Assembly (NCBI RefSeq): GCF_004324755.1
Contig: NZ_SDMQ01000001.1
Coordinates: 310,001 to 374,000, forward strand
Origin: Propioniciclava sinopodophylli
GTDB lineage: Bacteria; Actinomycetota; Actinomycetes; Propionibacteriales; Propionibacteriaceae
DNA: 64,000 nt
Reading direction: 5' to 3'
Below, in pieces: positions 16,874-25,465 of this stretch. How positions within the stretch are numbered: the first letter of the stretch is position 1; each line of letters opens with the position of its first letter. The notes under the pieces are model-generated. The model did no database searches, was not told the DNA's origin, and saw only the letters and a list, made by a program, of their open reading frames with translations. Made by a program: the position numbers and the translations under genes.

Positions 16874-16914
16874 CCGCCGAGAGCCCCGGTGTTGGGCGTC
16901 GACAGCCCCTGTCG
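16874..16914. repeat. 22-bp repeat locus A (two plus units)
   Basis: Two units with cores GCCGAGAGCCCC and GTCGACAGCCCC lie 22 bp apart in the divergent promoter region between the glycosyltransferase and patatin genes. They belong to the family described at 39361, 44031, 52525, 57144 and 59690. Confidence 0.75.
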
Positions 16915-16946
16915 GATTGTCGGCCCGAGATCGTAGTGTTTCGCGC

Positions 16947-18803
16947 ATGACCACCCCTACCCCCTGCGACCTCGTGATGAAAGGCGGCGTGACGAGCGGC
17001 ATCGTCTATCCCCGCCTCGTGACGCGCCTGTCCCACCGCCACCGCTTCGTGCGCATCGGCGGCGCGTCCGCGGGCGCGATCGCCGCCGCGTTCACCGCGG
17101 CCGCCGAGTTCGACCGCCACCGCCGCGCGGGTGGCCACGTGCCCGACACCGACAGCCCGACGGGTTTCGACCTGCTCCACCTCATGCCGGACGCCCTGGC
17201 CCACGGCCTCCCCGCCCTGTTCGCCCCCCGCAACGACCTCCGCCACCACCTCGGCGCGGTCCTCGCCCTCGTCGACAAGCGGGGCGCGGGCAAGGTCCTC
17301 CCGGCCCTGCGCCACACCGTCGCCGGCTCGGCCGGACGCCTCGGGCTCGGCCTGGTCGCCTGCCTCGCGTTCGGGGCCGCCCTGGCCTGGTGCACCTGGG
17401 CCACGGGCGCGGCCGACCCGTGGGTCGCGGTGCTGACCGGACTCCTCCTTGCGGTGCTGCTGTTCGGCATCGTGGCCCTCTTCTGTCTGGTCTGGTTCGT
17501 CAGGGTGGGCTTCGAACGCGCCGTCGACAACGGGTACGGGCTCGTCCGCGGCTTGACCGACCCCGACGCCGGCACCGAGCCCGGCGGAGCCCTGACCGAG
17601 TGGATCACCGACAACCTCGATGCCACGGCCGGCCTGCCCCCGGGCCGCCCTCTCACGTTCGGCGACCTCTGGGGGCCCGAGGCTGTCCGCGCCCACCGCC
17701 GGCTGCGGCTCGGCACCGGCGAGCGCGCCGTCGACCCGGCGAAGCTGGAGTCGTTCAAGCCGATCATCGACCTGCAGGTCATGACCACCTGCCTGTCGCT
17801 GCGGCGTCCGTACACGTTCCCGTTCACGACGCGGGTCTTCCACTGGTGCCCCGACTGCTGGGCCGGCTGGTTCCCCCCACGCGTGATCGACCACCTCGTC
17901 GCCACGTCCAGGCCGGCGCGCCCGGAGCGCCAGCGCATCGACGGGGTGCCGACGCTCATCCCCGACCACTGCCTGCACCACACGGGCGTGCCGTTGCGCC
18001 GCCTCCCCCACCCCTCCGACATGCCGGTGACGGTGGGCGTCCGGCTGAGCCTGTCGTTCCCGGGCGTGATCAGCGCGGTGCCGATGTGGGTGCTCGACCG
18101 GTACCGTGCCGAGGGCCATTGGGGCTGGCGCGAGGTGTGGTTCTCCGACGGGGGCCTCACGTCGAACTTCCCGCTGGAGTTCTTCGACGCCCCGCTGCCC
18201 GGCCACCCCACCTTCGGCGTGACACTCGAGGCCCCGCACCCCGACTTCCCCGACCAGCTGGCGTTCCGACCCCTGAGGAACAACTCCGGCATCCTCGGCC
18301 GGGTGCGCCCCATCACCGGCGTCGGCTCATTCGTCGAGGCGATCATCGGCGTGCTCGTCGACTGGCGCGACGCCCTCACCGTGCCGGCCGCGGGCAACCG
18401 CGACCGGGTCGTCGAGGTGCGCATCCCCGAGGACGCGGGCGGCCTCCACCTCACGATGCCGCCCGAGGTCGTCACCGAGGTGGCCCGCCGCGGAGACGCC
18501 GGGGCGGCCGAGCTGGAGTCCTTCGACTGGGACAACCACCGCTGGATCCGCTACCGCACCGCCACCGCCGGCCTGGGCGACCTGCTGCACGACGCCCGCG
18601 AGAACTGGGGCCACTACGCCGACCTGCTGGAGCGCGAGAAGCCGCCCAGCTACCCCGTTGACGAGGGCCGCGAGGTCGACGACCGCGCAGCGACGGCGTC
18701 CCTGCTGGCCACGGCCGAGCGCATCCGCGAACTCGGCTACCCCGCCCACACCGGCCAGGTGCCCACGCCCCGACGGCCGTTCCGGGCCACCCCGTCGACG
18801 TGA
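16947..18803 (+). CDS. Patatin-like phospholipase with membrane segments
   Basis: A 618-residue patatin-fold lipid acyl hydrolase. The oxyanion loop KGGVTSGIVYP is at residues 12-22, the nucleophile Ser in GGASAGAI at about 38-45 (GXSXG), and the dyad Asp in FSDGGLTSNFP near 400. Two adjacent hydrophobic segments (about 135-185) insert a membrane anchor between these catalytic parts, an unusual layout seen in the RpoH-suppressor-like patatin group. A TAGTGT hexamer 7 nt before the ATG predicts a leaderless transcript. It probably acts on phospholipid at the membrane face; the substrate is unknown. The next gene starts 16 bp downstream. Confidence 0.8.
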   Translation: MTTPTPCDLVMKGGVTSGIVYPRLVTRLSHRHRFVRIGGASAGAIAAAFTAAAEFDRHRRAGGHVPDTDSPTGFDLLHLMPDALAHGLPALFAPRNDLRHHLGAVLALVDKRGAGKVLPALRHTVAGSAGRLGLGLVACLAFGAALAWCTWATGAADPWVAVLTGLLLAVLLFGIVALFCLVWFVRVGFERAVDNGYGLVRGLTDPDAGTEPGGALTEWITDNLDATAGLPPGRPLTFGDLWGPEAVRAHRRLRLGTGERAVDPAKLESFKPIIDLQVMTTCLSLRRPYTFPFTTRVFHWCPDCWAGWFPPRVIDHLVATSRPARPERQRIDGVPTLIPDHCLHHTGVPLRRLPHPSDMPVTVGVRLSLSFPGVISAVPMWVLDRYRAEGHWGWREVWFSDGGLTSNFPLEFFDAPLPGHPTFGVTLEAPHPDFPDQLAFRPLRNNSGILGRVRPITGVGSFVEAIIGVLVDWRDALTVPAAGNRDRVVEVRIPEDAGGLHLTMPPEVVTEVARRGDAGAAELESFDWDNHRWIRYRTATAGLGDLLHDARENWGHYADLLEREKPPSYPVDEGREVDDRAATASLLATAERIRELGYPAHTGQVPTPRRPFRATPST

Positions 18804-18819
18804 GGGGCCTGACCACGCC

Positions 18820-19737
18820 GTGACCCACCGCACCCGCACCTGGACGCCCGCGTGGCCGTGCCCCGTGGCGTCCATCTGGTCCACTTGGCGCCGCGGCACG
18901 GGTGACCCGACCTACCGCGTCGACGAGGCCGGACGCCACTGGCGCGCCCTGCACACTCCCACCGGCCCGGCGACTGTGCGCATCCTGCCCCGCCCCCAGG
19001 CGGGCACGGTCGAGGCGGACGCCTGGGGCGACGGCGCCGACTGGGCCCTGGACCAGCTGCCCCAGCTTCTGGGCGCCGACGACGACCCGACCGGCTTCGA
19101 GCCACGCCCTGAGCACCCCGTCCTGGCGCGGGCGTGGCACGTCCACCGGCACTGGCGGGTGGGCCGCGGCGGGGTGGTGTGGCAGGCGCTGCCGTCGGCG
19201 ATCATCGAGCAGAAGGTGACCGGCCAGGAGGCGTTCGGCGCCCAGCGCCGCCTCGCGCGCCGCTTCGGGACGCCCGCGCCCGGCCCGGCCGCAGACCTCG
19301 GGCTGCGCCTGACCCCCACCCCGGAGCAGCTCCGCGCGATCCCGTCCTGGGAGTGGCTGCGCCTGCCGGTCGACCACGCCCGCTCGGCGACACTGCTGCG
19401 GGCCGCGCGGGTGGCGTCCGGCCTCGAGCGCACCATTGCGCGGCCGGACGCCGATGCCCGCCTGCGTTCGGTGCCCGGTATCGGGGTGTGGACGTCGGCC
19501 GAGGTGCGCCAGCGCGCCCACGGGGACGCCGACGCCGTGAGCTTCGGCGACTACCACGTGGCGCGCAGCATCGGGTGGGCGCTCATCGGTGAGCAGACCG
19601 ACGACGACGCGGTCGCGGAGTTGCTCGAGCCGTACGCGGGGCACCGCTACCGGGTGCAGCGCCTGCTGGAACTGGCCGGCGTCCGGCACCCGCAACACGG
19701 CCCACGCATGGCACCGCGGGCCCACCTTCCGAGGTGA
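18820..19737 (+). CDS. DNA-3-methyladenine glycosylase II family (AlkA-like)
   Basis: A 305-residue HhH-GPD base-excision repair enzyme removing alkylated bases. The helix-hairpin-helix is LRSVPGIGVWTSAEVRQRA and the catalytic aspartate is in AVSFGDYHVARSI. The first half (PSAIIEQKVTGQEAFGAQRR) matches the conserved helical core of the family. It begins with GTG, with a GAGGGG sequence about 10 bp upstream. It probably shares a transcript with the patatin gene although no functional link is evident, and it ends in a bidirectional hairpin. Confidence 0.85.
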   Translation: MTHRTRTWTPAWPCPVASIWSTWRRGTGDPTYRVDEAGRHWRALHTPTGPATVRILPRPQAGTVEADAWGDGADWALDQLPQLLGADDDPTGFEPRPEHPVLARAWHVHRHWRVGRGGVVWQALPSAIIEQKVTGQEAFGAQRRLARRFGTPAPGPAADLGLRLTPTPEQLRAIPSWEWLRLPVDHARSATLLRAARVASGLERTIARPDADARLRSVPGIGVWTSAEVRQRAHGDADAVSFGDYHVARSIGWALIGEQTDDDAVAELLEPYAGHRYRVQRLLELAGVRHPQHGPRMAPRAHLPR

Positions 19738-19745
19738 GCCCGCGG
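19714..19745. terminator. Bidirectional terminator overlapping the alkA-like stop
   Basis: A 14-bp stem with one mismatch (CCGCGGGCCCACCT against AGGTGAGCCCGCGG, 4-nt loop) spans the stop codon of the glycosylase gene and is followed by CGTCTTT. It separates convergent genes. Confidence 0.6.
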
Positions 19746-19769
19746 GCCGTCTTTGCGGGGTGTGTCAGG

Positions 19770-20321
19770 TCAGCTGAGCACCTTCAGCTGCCAGGGGTAG
19801 GTGTAGGACTCGCCGTTCCACGTCTTGATGGCTCCGACGATGCCGAGCACGATCGAGCCGAGCGCGCCGGCGATGATGAGCGGGATGCCGATGACGGCAC
19901 CGATGACGGTGAACGTCAGCAGCCAGCCGATGATGCTCATCAGCCAGGTGGTCAGCACGAAGTTGAACGCGCCGGCCGAGGCGTTGCGCACGAAGGGCGA
20001 GCTGTCCTTCCTCACGAGGTAGACCACGAGGGGGCCGACGATGTTGAGCCAGCCGGCCGACACGATCGTGGCGATCGGCGCGGACAGGTGGGCGATCATC
20101 GCCCACAGTCGCTCGTCACCGCTGGCGCGGTGGCCGCCGGAGTGGTTGCGGCTGAGCGGCTGCCCGGCGTAGGGGTTCGAGTTGTAGGCGTCCTGGTAGG
20201 ACGAGCCCGACGAGTAGGGCTGGCCGGTCTGGGGGAACGGCGGCGGCGCGTCCATCGGGTTGGCCCAGGGCTTTCCGCCCTGGGGGTTCGGCGAGGAGTT
20301 CTGGGCCTGCGGATCAGTCAT
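19770..20321 (-). CDS. DUF4870 membrane protein
   Basis: A 183-residue protein with a proline/serine/tyrosine-rich cytoplasmic N-terminus (about 75 residues) and a DUF4870 membrane domain: RLWAMIAHLSAPIATIVSAG, a second span after LVRKDSSPFVRNASAGAFNF, and a third at AVIGIPLIIAGALGSIVLGI. The motif HLS...FV..NA..AFNF is typical of the family. The ATG at 20321 has a GGAG site 5 bp upstream. The function is unknown; relatives are small constitutive membrane proteins. Confidence 0.82.
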   Translation of the reverse strand: MTDPQAQNSSPNPQGGKPWANPMDAPPPFPQTGQPYSSGSSYQDAYNSNPYAGQPLSRNHSGGHRASGDERLWAMIAHLSAPIATIVSAGWLNIVGPLVVYLVRKDSSPFVRNASAGAFNFVLTTWLMSIIGWLLTFTVIGAVIGIPLIIAGALGSIVLGIVGAIKTWNGESYTYPWQLKVLS

Positions 20322-20432
20322 GACTCCATGATCCACCCGATCCCGGTGCGTTTTAAGCCTCTCAAGGGGGTGGTCAGGGGGCGTTCGGGGAACACCCGGC
20401 CGACCCGGGGTGGAGAACGGAGGTCGAGCGGG

Positions 20433-21416
20433 TCAGCCCAGGGAGTTGAGGTGCCGCTGGAGGGCCCGCGTGGTCGCCGGGCCCCAGACGCCGTCGGCCG
20501 TCGCGCCGACGACCCGCTGGACGCCGCGCGTGGTCTGCGGCCCGCGGACGCCGTCCACCGCAACACCGACCTTGGCCTGAAGCGCACGGGTGGTCGCCGG
20601 GCCCCAGACGCCGTCGGCGTTGGTGCCGACCCACCGCTGCATGGCGGTGATCGTCGGGCGGTCCAAAGTGCCGTTGACAGCCAGGTCGCCGCCGGGGGCG
20701 GGCACCGGTGACGGTGCGGGCGCAGGCGTGCTGGGTGCTCCCTTCAACAGGAACGACTGGAGCGCACGTGTCGTGGCGGGGCCCCAGACGCCGTCCGGGC
20801 TGGCGCCCACCACGGTCTGGACGCGGACGGTGGTCTGCCGGTCGCGGATTCCGGTGACGGACGCCCCGACCTTGGCCTGCAGGGCGCGCGTGGTGGCCGG
20901 GCCCCAGATGCCGTCGGGGGACGCGCCGACCCACTTCTGCATCGCGATGATGGTCGGGCGGTCGAGGTCACCGTTGACGGTGAGGGTGTCGTTGGCGGGG
21001 GGCGCGGGCTGCGCGCCGCCGTCGTCGTTCACGGGCTGCGCGTAGCGGTCGGCCCCGCCGTTCTCCTTGGTCAGGCCGGCCTTCACCGAGCAGGTCGGCC
21101 ACGCGCCTGGGCCCTGGACGTACAGCGTCCGGCGGGCGATCGCGATCTGCTGCGCCTTGGTGGCGTGGTGGGGGTAGTAGGCGTACTCGCGGCCGCCGAA
21201 CGCGGCCCACGTGCTCAGCGAGAACTGGACGCCGCCGTAATAGCCGTTGCCGGTGTTGATCGACCAGTTGCCGCTGGACTCGCACCGGGCCACGCGGTCC
21301 CACACCTCGAACTCGTTCGCGCCGGCCTGGGACATCATCAGGCTGCCGCCCACAAGGGCGCCCCACGAGACCATGGCGGTTGCGACCAGTCCGGTCACGA
21401 GGCGGTTGCTGGGCAT
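20433..21416 (-). CDS. Resuscitation-promoting-factor-type lytic transglycosylase with eight peptidoglycan-binding-like repeats
   Basis: A 327-residue secreted muralytic protein. A signal peptide (LVTGLVATAMVSWGALVGG) precedes an Rpf domain (about residues 35-110) with the catalytic Glu in WDRVARCESSGNWSINTGNG and GVQFSLSTWAAFGG. The C-terminal half is two blocks of four about 20-residue units; the phrase WGPATTRALQ occurs identically four times. These look like short peptidoglycan_binding_1-type repeats. The start is the ATG at 21416, with a GGAAGGA site; the preceding GTG is too close to that site. The role is cell-wall cleavage and growth stimulation. Confidence 0.88.
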   Translation of the reverse strand: MPSNRLVTGLVATAMVSWGALVGGSLMMSQAGANEFEVWDRVARCESSGNWSINTGNGYYGGVQFSLSTWAAFGGREYAYYPHHATKAQQIAIARRTLYVQGPGAWPTCSVKAGLTKENGGADRYAQPVNDDGGAQPAPPANDTLTVNGDLDRPTIIAMQKWVGASPDGIWGPATTRALQAKVGASVTGIRDRQTTVRVQTVVGASPDGVWGPATTRALQSFLLKGAPSTPAPAPSPVPAPGGDLAVNGTLDRPTITAMQRWVGTNADGVWGPATTRALQAKVGVAVDGVRGPQTTRGVQRVVGATADGVWGPATTRALQRHLNSLG

Positions 21417-21531
21417 CACATGTCCTTCCGACGACGAGCGGGCCGGAATCGAGCATGCGGGCGTCCCTGAGGAATCGTCAAAGGATTACCGAGAAACCCT
21501 CAGGGAAAGGTCAAAGGTGCGAGGGGGCTCG

Positions 21532-21813
21532 TCAGCTCTGGTTGTAGAACGAGCCGGTGAGGTGCGCGGCGTCGTCCATGGCGGTCACGCCGGGCGGCGC
21601 GAGCACCAGCACGTAGGCGGTCACCTTGTCGATGTTGCCCTGCAGGCCGAACACCATGCCGGAGACGAAGTCGACCAGGCGGTGCATCTCCTCGGCGTCC
21701 ATGCGGGTGAGGTCGAGCACCACGATGTCGCCGTCGCGCAGGTGCTCGCCGATCACCCGGGACTCCCGGTAGGAGGTCGGATGGAACACGACGATGCTGC
21801 GGGCCTGTGGCAC
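21532..21813 (-). CDS. Short SepF-like cell division protein
   Basis: A 93-residue protein consisting almost only of the SepF (DUF552) core: SIVVFHPTSYRESRVIGEHL, DGDIVVLDLTRMD and FVSGMVFGLQGNIDKVTAYV, followed by a short tail. GTG at 21813 has an AAGGGAG site 6 bp upstream. Actinobacterial SepF of the division cluster normally carries an N-terminal amphipathic membrane-targeting helix and linker, absent here, so this is probably a second SepF paralogue. It is divergent from the PEPCK gene. Polymerisation or FtsZ tethering would need a partner for membrane attachment. Confidence 0.82.
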   Translation of the reverse strand: MPQARSIVVFHPTSYRESRVIGEHLRDGDIVVLDLTRMDAEEMHRLVDFVSGMVFGLQGNIDKVTAYVLVLAPPGVTAMDDAAHLTGSFYNQS

Positions 21814-21966
21814 GAGGGCTCCCTTCTGGCCGCACCAGTCTCCCAGACTGCGGCAGGACGCCGTGGGCACGACACCCTCCCTAACACACCCGCTGCGTCC
21901 GGACGGTTCGGTGCCAACGCCGCGGAACCCCGTGACTTTTCGCCCGATCCGAAAGAGGGTGTTCTC

Positions 21967-24900
21967 ATGGACGCATCCACCGCCGCCATCAACCTCCGAC
22001 TCGCACTCATCGGCCAGCCCTTGGTGGACGCCGAGGAGTTCGCCTCCGACACCACGATTGCCCCCCTGTTGGCCCGGCAGCGCGAGCTGTCCCGGCGGCT
22101 GTCCGACCGGCTCTCCCCCACCGACCAGCGCATCCAGGACTTCCTCGACGACTACCTCGCCGGCACGTCGACCAAGGTGGAGCTGCCCCGCCGCACGCTC
22201 GTCCTGGACCAGCCCGGGCTCGCGCGCGAACTGAGCCTGCCTGTCGACTCCGACTCCTTCTCCTCTGACCTGCTCTCGAGCTACCGCCTGGTCAACGGCG
22301 TCCTGCACAACCCCGCCAACGACCGCCGCACGACCGCGGGCGTGTTCCACATCGCCGAGGGCGGGCTGCCGATCCCCGACGACAAGGTCGCCGTCGACCG
22401 CGACGCCGCCGCGCGCATCTTCGCCGCCGCCTTCACCCCGCCGGCCGAAGCCCGGCGCCTGCCCTGGTCCTCGACCGCCGACGATCCGGCCGAGTGCTTC
22501 GTGTCGTTGCTGCTGCGTCCGCTCGTGGTGCCGGGGGTGCACGGCGTCAATCCCGAGCGCAGCCTCGAGGTGCGCTTCATCGTGCCGGGCGGCATGGTCG
22601 CCAACCTCGACTTCGTCGAGTCGATCTTCGGCAACGGCGGCGACCCCTACCTGCCCGAGAACGACGCTTCGCTCGACCCCGAGACCTGGACCGGCCACAC
22701 CGGCCTGGTCGTGCTCGCCCCACACCTCACCGCGCTGACGAAGAAGGAGTTGGGCTTGCCCCACGTCTCCGAGGCCACCGAGCGCCAGAAGCGCGACGGC
22801 CAGTGCTGGGAGGCCGAGGACGAGCGCTACAACGGTGGCCAGGCCTTCAAGCTGTGCCTGCGCGACGCCCGCGGCGTCATCGCCACCGTGATCGCCGACA
22901 ACTACTTCGGCTACTGCAAGAAGGAGGTCAAGACCCAGATCTCCTACTCCGCCAACCTGCTTGGCAACGCCGAGGAGGAGCACGCCGGTGGCGCCGTCGT
23001 GTTCCCGGCCTACAACCTCGGCCGCGAGTGGGTCGACGCCCGGACGCCCGCGTCCTACACCGTCGCGGACGCCGTGGCGCGCGACCCCGAGCTGTGGGAG
23101 CGGCAGCCCGCCGGTCACGCCGTCCACGCCGCGTGGGACCACCTGACGCTGGTGCCCGCCGGCGCGTCCTTCTCCCTGTCCAACCGCTCGGTGACCTGGG
23201 ACGGCCCCGACGGCGCCGGCGAGATCCGCCTGGACGCCGGGCACACCTACCTGCTGCCCAACGGCTACCGCGTCCACGCCAAGCACCGCGAGACCGACCG
23301 CACGCACTGGCACCTGGTGGGCACCTCGTCGGAGCCGACGCACTGCCACAAACCGGCCACCGTGTCCGGCGGCGGCAAGAGCGAGATCAGCAAGTCGATC
23401 CTGGATGCCTTCCAGTTCGGCCCGATCTGGGTGTCGGACTTCGAGTCCGACATGGACCAGGTGCAGCAGCTCATCGACGGTGACTACCAGTGGCGCTTCG
23501 CCGACCCCGAGCGGAACGGCTCCGACCACCGCGGCATCCTGTCCGAGGAGCGCTCGCTGGGCTCGGTCATCAAGCTGATGACTCCCTCCAGCCGCTTCAG
23601 TGACGGCCACAACGCACACCTGCGCACGATCCCCGACCACGTGAAGGAACTGCTCTTCACGGTGAAGCGGTACCACCGGCCCGAGTGGGGCTCCGACTGG
23701 CGCAGCCACTTCAGCGTCCGCACGATCAACGGCCGCGAGGGCAACTCACTGCGCGTGGACGGTGACCCGGTGGTGGCCAACTACCTGCGCGTCGGCTTCG
23801 AGACGGACGGCTCGTGGCGCCTGTTCTCGCTGCGCCCCGACTTCTCGGCCGCCGTGAAGGTGCAGTCCGAGGACGACATCACGGCGTCCACCGTCGTGCC
23901 CGGCGCCAGCATTCCGCACGCGGATGCCACGGCGTCCGGCCTGTCACGCAAGGTGGTGGCCAACTGCGAGCAGCTCCTGTTCCAGCGCCCCGACGACGCG
24001 ATCCACCGCGGCTACGACAAGCAGACCGAGATCGACATGAGCCAGCCCGGCACGTTCATCTCCAACTTCGAGCCGCTGACCCACGACGACGCCCGGGAGA
24101 TGGTCGAGGACGTCCAGGCGTTCTCGCTGTACAGCGAGCCGATGGCCGGCCTCATCGAGTACGTGGCCGAGATGGCCGACGACGAGGGCCCCGCCTACTT
24201 CGTCAGCTCCTCGGAGCCGCGCCTGGTCAACGGCAAGCCGTCGAAGAACCCGCGGTACCTGCAGGTGCGCCCCGACCTGTCGAAGCCGGAGGCGACGGCC
24301 ACGGCCGACATCGCGCTGCACCTGTTCCTGCGCGTTCCGCTCGACCAGCCGTGCCCCGCGCCGGTCGACATCGTCGCCGCCGGGCGCCGCAACAACGCGG
24401 CCGAGCCGGGCGTCCCGCCGCTGTGCACCTACAACCCGCTGCACTACATGGAGCTGCCCGAGCTCTTCATGGAGTTCATCAGCTCGATGACCGGCAAGTC
24501 CCCGTCGACGACGGGCGCAGGCTCGGAGGGCGCGATGACAAAGGGGCCGTTCAACGCGCTGCCGCCCATCTACGACCTGAACGCCGCCCTGCTCTCGTTC
24601 GTGCTGACCGGGTACGACGGCTGGCTGTCGTCGGCGGGCATGATCGGCCCCAAGGTCCGCATCGACCACGACTTCTCGATGCTGGTGCCCGAACTGTTCA
24701 GCCGCATGAAGGACGACGAGCGCTCGGCCGCCTCCCTGATCGCGAACGGCTACCTGGAGAAGCTGGCCGACTTCGAGCACGACGGCGCGACCGTCGCGGC
24801 GTCCCGGCTCGGCTACCGGATGAACGAGGCGTTCGCGACCACGTTCTTCGGGCGCATCTTCCTGCACCCCGACGTGGTGTTCACCCCCGAGATGCTCAAG

Positions 24901-25356
24901 CCGGAGCTCCAGGACCTCGACACCTTCGCCGAGTCGATGGCCACGATCGTGAAGACCCACGAGCGGGTCGCTCGGTCCTACTTCGGCGACGGCACGATCG
25001 TCGACGCCGTCCCGCCGCTGCGCGGACTGCTGGAGATCATGGCCAACGGCGCGACCAGCGAGGGCTGGACGCTCGACTCGGACGAGTTCCGCTCCCAGTT
25101 CGAGCGGGATGCCGTGCTCGCCTCCGACTGGTACGCAGCGCGGCTGGACGCCAAGCGGGCCGAGGAGCTGCGCCAGGCGCACCGTGCGACGTTCGGGCTG
25201 GGCGACTTCCTCGCCGAGCCGGCGAACGCCGAGGCCGCCGACCGCCTTGGCATCGCCGACCGTCTGGCGGACGCCGAGGCGTCCGTGGAGCGGCTGGGGT
25301 CCGCCGCGTACCGCGCGTCGCTCGTGGGCACGATCGGGCGCCAGCCCCTGGGCTGA
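21967..25356 (+). CDS. PPi-type phosphoenolpyruvate carboxykinase (carboxytransphosphorylase)
   Basis: A 1129-residue cytoplasmic protein starting MDASTAAINLRLALIGQPLV, preceded by an AGAGGG ribosome binding site. Size and composition match the PPi-dependent PEPCK known from Propionibacterium and Entamoeba, which interconverts PEP, CO2 and phosphate with oxaloacetate and PPi and is about twice the length of ATP or GTP enzymes. Recognisable stretches include YNGGQAFKLCLRDARG, a GGGKSEISKSI loop (about residue 470) that could bind phosphate groups, and CTYNPLHYMELPELFMEF. I see no strict ATP-type P-loop. It would supply oxaloacetate for the propionate pathway. Assignment rests on length, lineage and recalled similarity, not a search. 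Confidence 0.72.
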   Translation: MDASTAAINLRLALIGQPLVDAEEFASDTTIAPLLARQRELSRRLSDRLSPTDQRIQDFLDDYLAGTSTKVELPRRTLVLDQPGLARELSLPVDSDSFSSDLLSSYRLVNGVLHNPANDRRTTAGVFHIAEGGLPIPDDKVAVDRDAAARIFAAAFTPPAEARRLPWSSTADDPAECFVSLLLRPLVVPGVHGVNPERSLEVRFIVPGGMVANLDFVESIFGNGGDPYLPENDASLDPETWTGHTGLVVLAPHLTALTKKELGLPHVSEATERQKRDGQCWEAEDERYNGGQAFKLCLRDARGVIATVIADNYFGYCKKEVKTQISYSANLLGNAEEEHAGGAVVFPAYNLGREWVDARTPASYTVADAVARDPELWERQPAGHAVHAAWDHLTLVPAGASFSLSNRSVTWDGPDGAGEIRLDAGHTYLLPNGYRVHAKHRETDRTHWHLVGTSSEPTHCHKPATVSGGGKSEISKSILDAFQFGPIWVSDFESDMDQVQQLIDGDYQWRFADPERNGSDHRGILSEERSLGSVIKLMTPSSRFSDGHNAHLRTIPDHVKELLFTVKRYHRPEWGSDWRSHFSVRTINGREGNSLRVDGDPVVANYLRVGFETDGSWRLFSLRPDFSAAVKVQSEDDITASTVVPGASIPHADATASGLSRKVVANCEQLLFQRPDDAIHRGYDKQTEIDMSQPGTFISNFEPLTHDDAREMVEDVQAFSLYSEPMAGLIEYVAEMADDEGPAYFVSSSEPRLVNGKPSKNPRYLQVRPDLSKPEATATADIALHLFLRVPLDQPCPAPVDIVAAGRRNNAAEPGVPPLCTYNPLHYMELPELFMEFISSMTGKSPSTTGAGSEGAMTKGPFNALPPIYDLNAALLSFVLTGYDGWLSSAGMIGPKVRIDHDFSMLVPELFSRMKDDERSAASLIANGYLEKLADFEHDGATVAASRLGYRMNEAFATTFFGRIFLHPDVVFTPEMLKPELQDLDTFAESMATIVKTHERVARSYFGDGTIVDAVPPLRGLLEIMANGATSEGWTLDSDEFRSQFERDAVLASDWYAARLDAKRAEELRQAHRATFGLGDFLAEPANAEAADRLGIADRLADAEASVERLGSAAYRASLVGTIGRQPLG

Positions 25357-25370
25357 ACCACTCACGCCTT

Positions 25371-25407
25371 GGCTGGGCCCGTCGGAGCGGATTCGGCGGA
25401 CCCAGCC
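25371..25407 (+). terminator. Terminator after the PPi-PEPCK gene
   Basis: GGCTGGG and CCCAGCC close an interrupted stem of about 12 pairs with a 9-13-nt loop, starting 15 bp after the stop codon. Confidence 0.55.
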
Positions 25408-25428
25408 GTGCGGGTGACAAGCGCAAAG

Positions 25429-25450
25429 GGTTGATCCCCTGCAATCAACC
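25429..25450. promoter_or_regulatory. Palindromic operator plus promoter of the SatD-like gene
   Basis: GGTTGAT (25429-25435) and ATCAACC (25444-25450) form a 7-8-7 inverted repeat directly upstream of a TAGCAT hexamer (25454-25459), which ends 6 nt before the ATG. The palindrome would cover the -35 region. Because the gene product carries a C-terminal helix-turn-helix, autoregulation is the simplest explanation. Confidence 0.5.
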
Positions 25451-25465
25451 TCATAGCATTGACAC

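Noticed and set aside
15357-18239. Minus-strand frame extending the glycosyltransferase to 960 residues
   Set aside because: The extension runs antisense through the patatin gene and the 22-bp repeats; the real start is the ATG at 16850.
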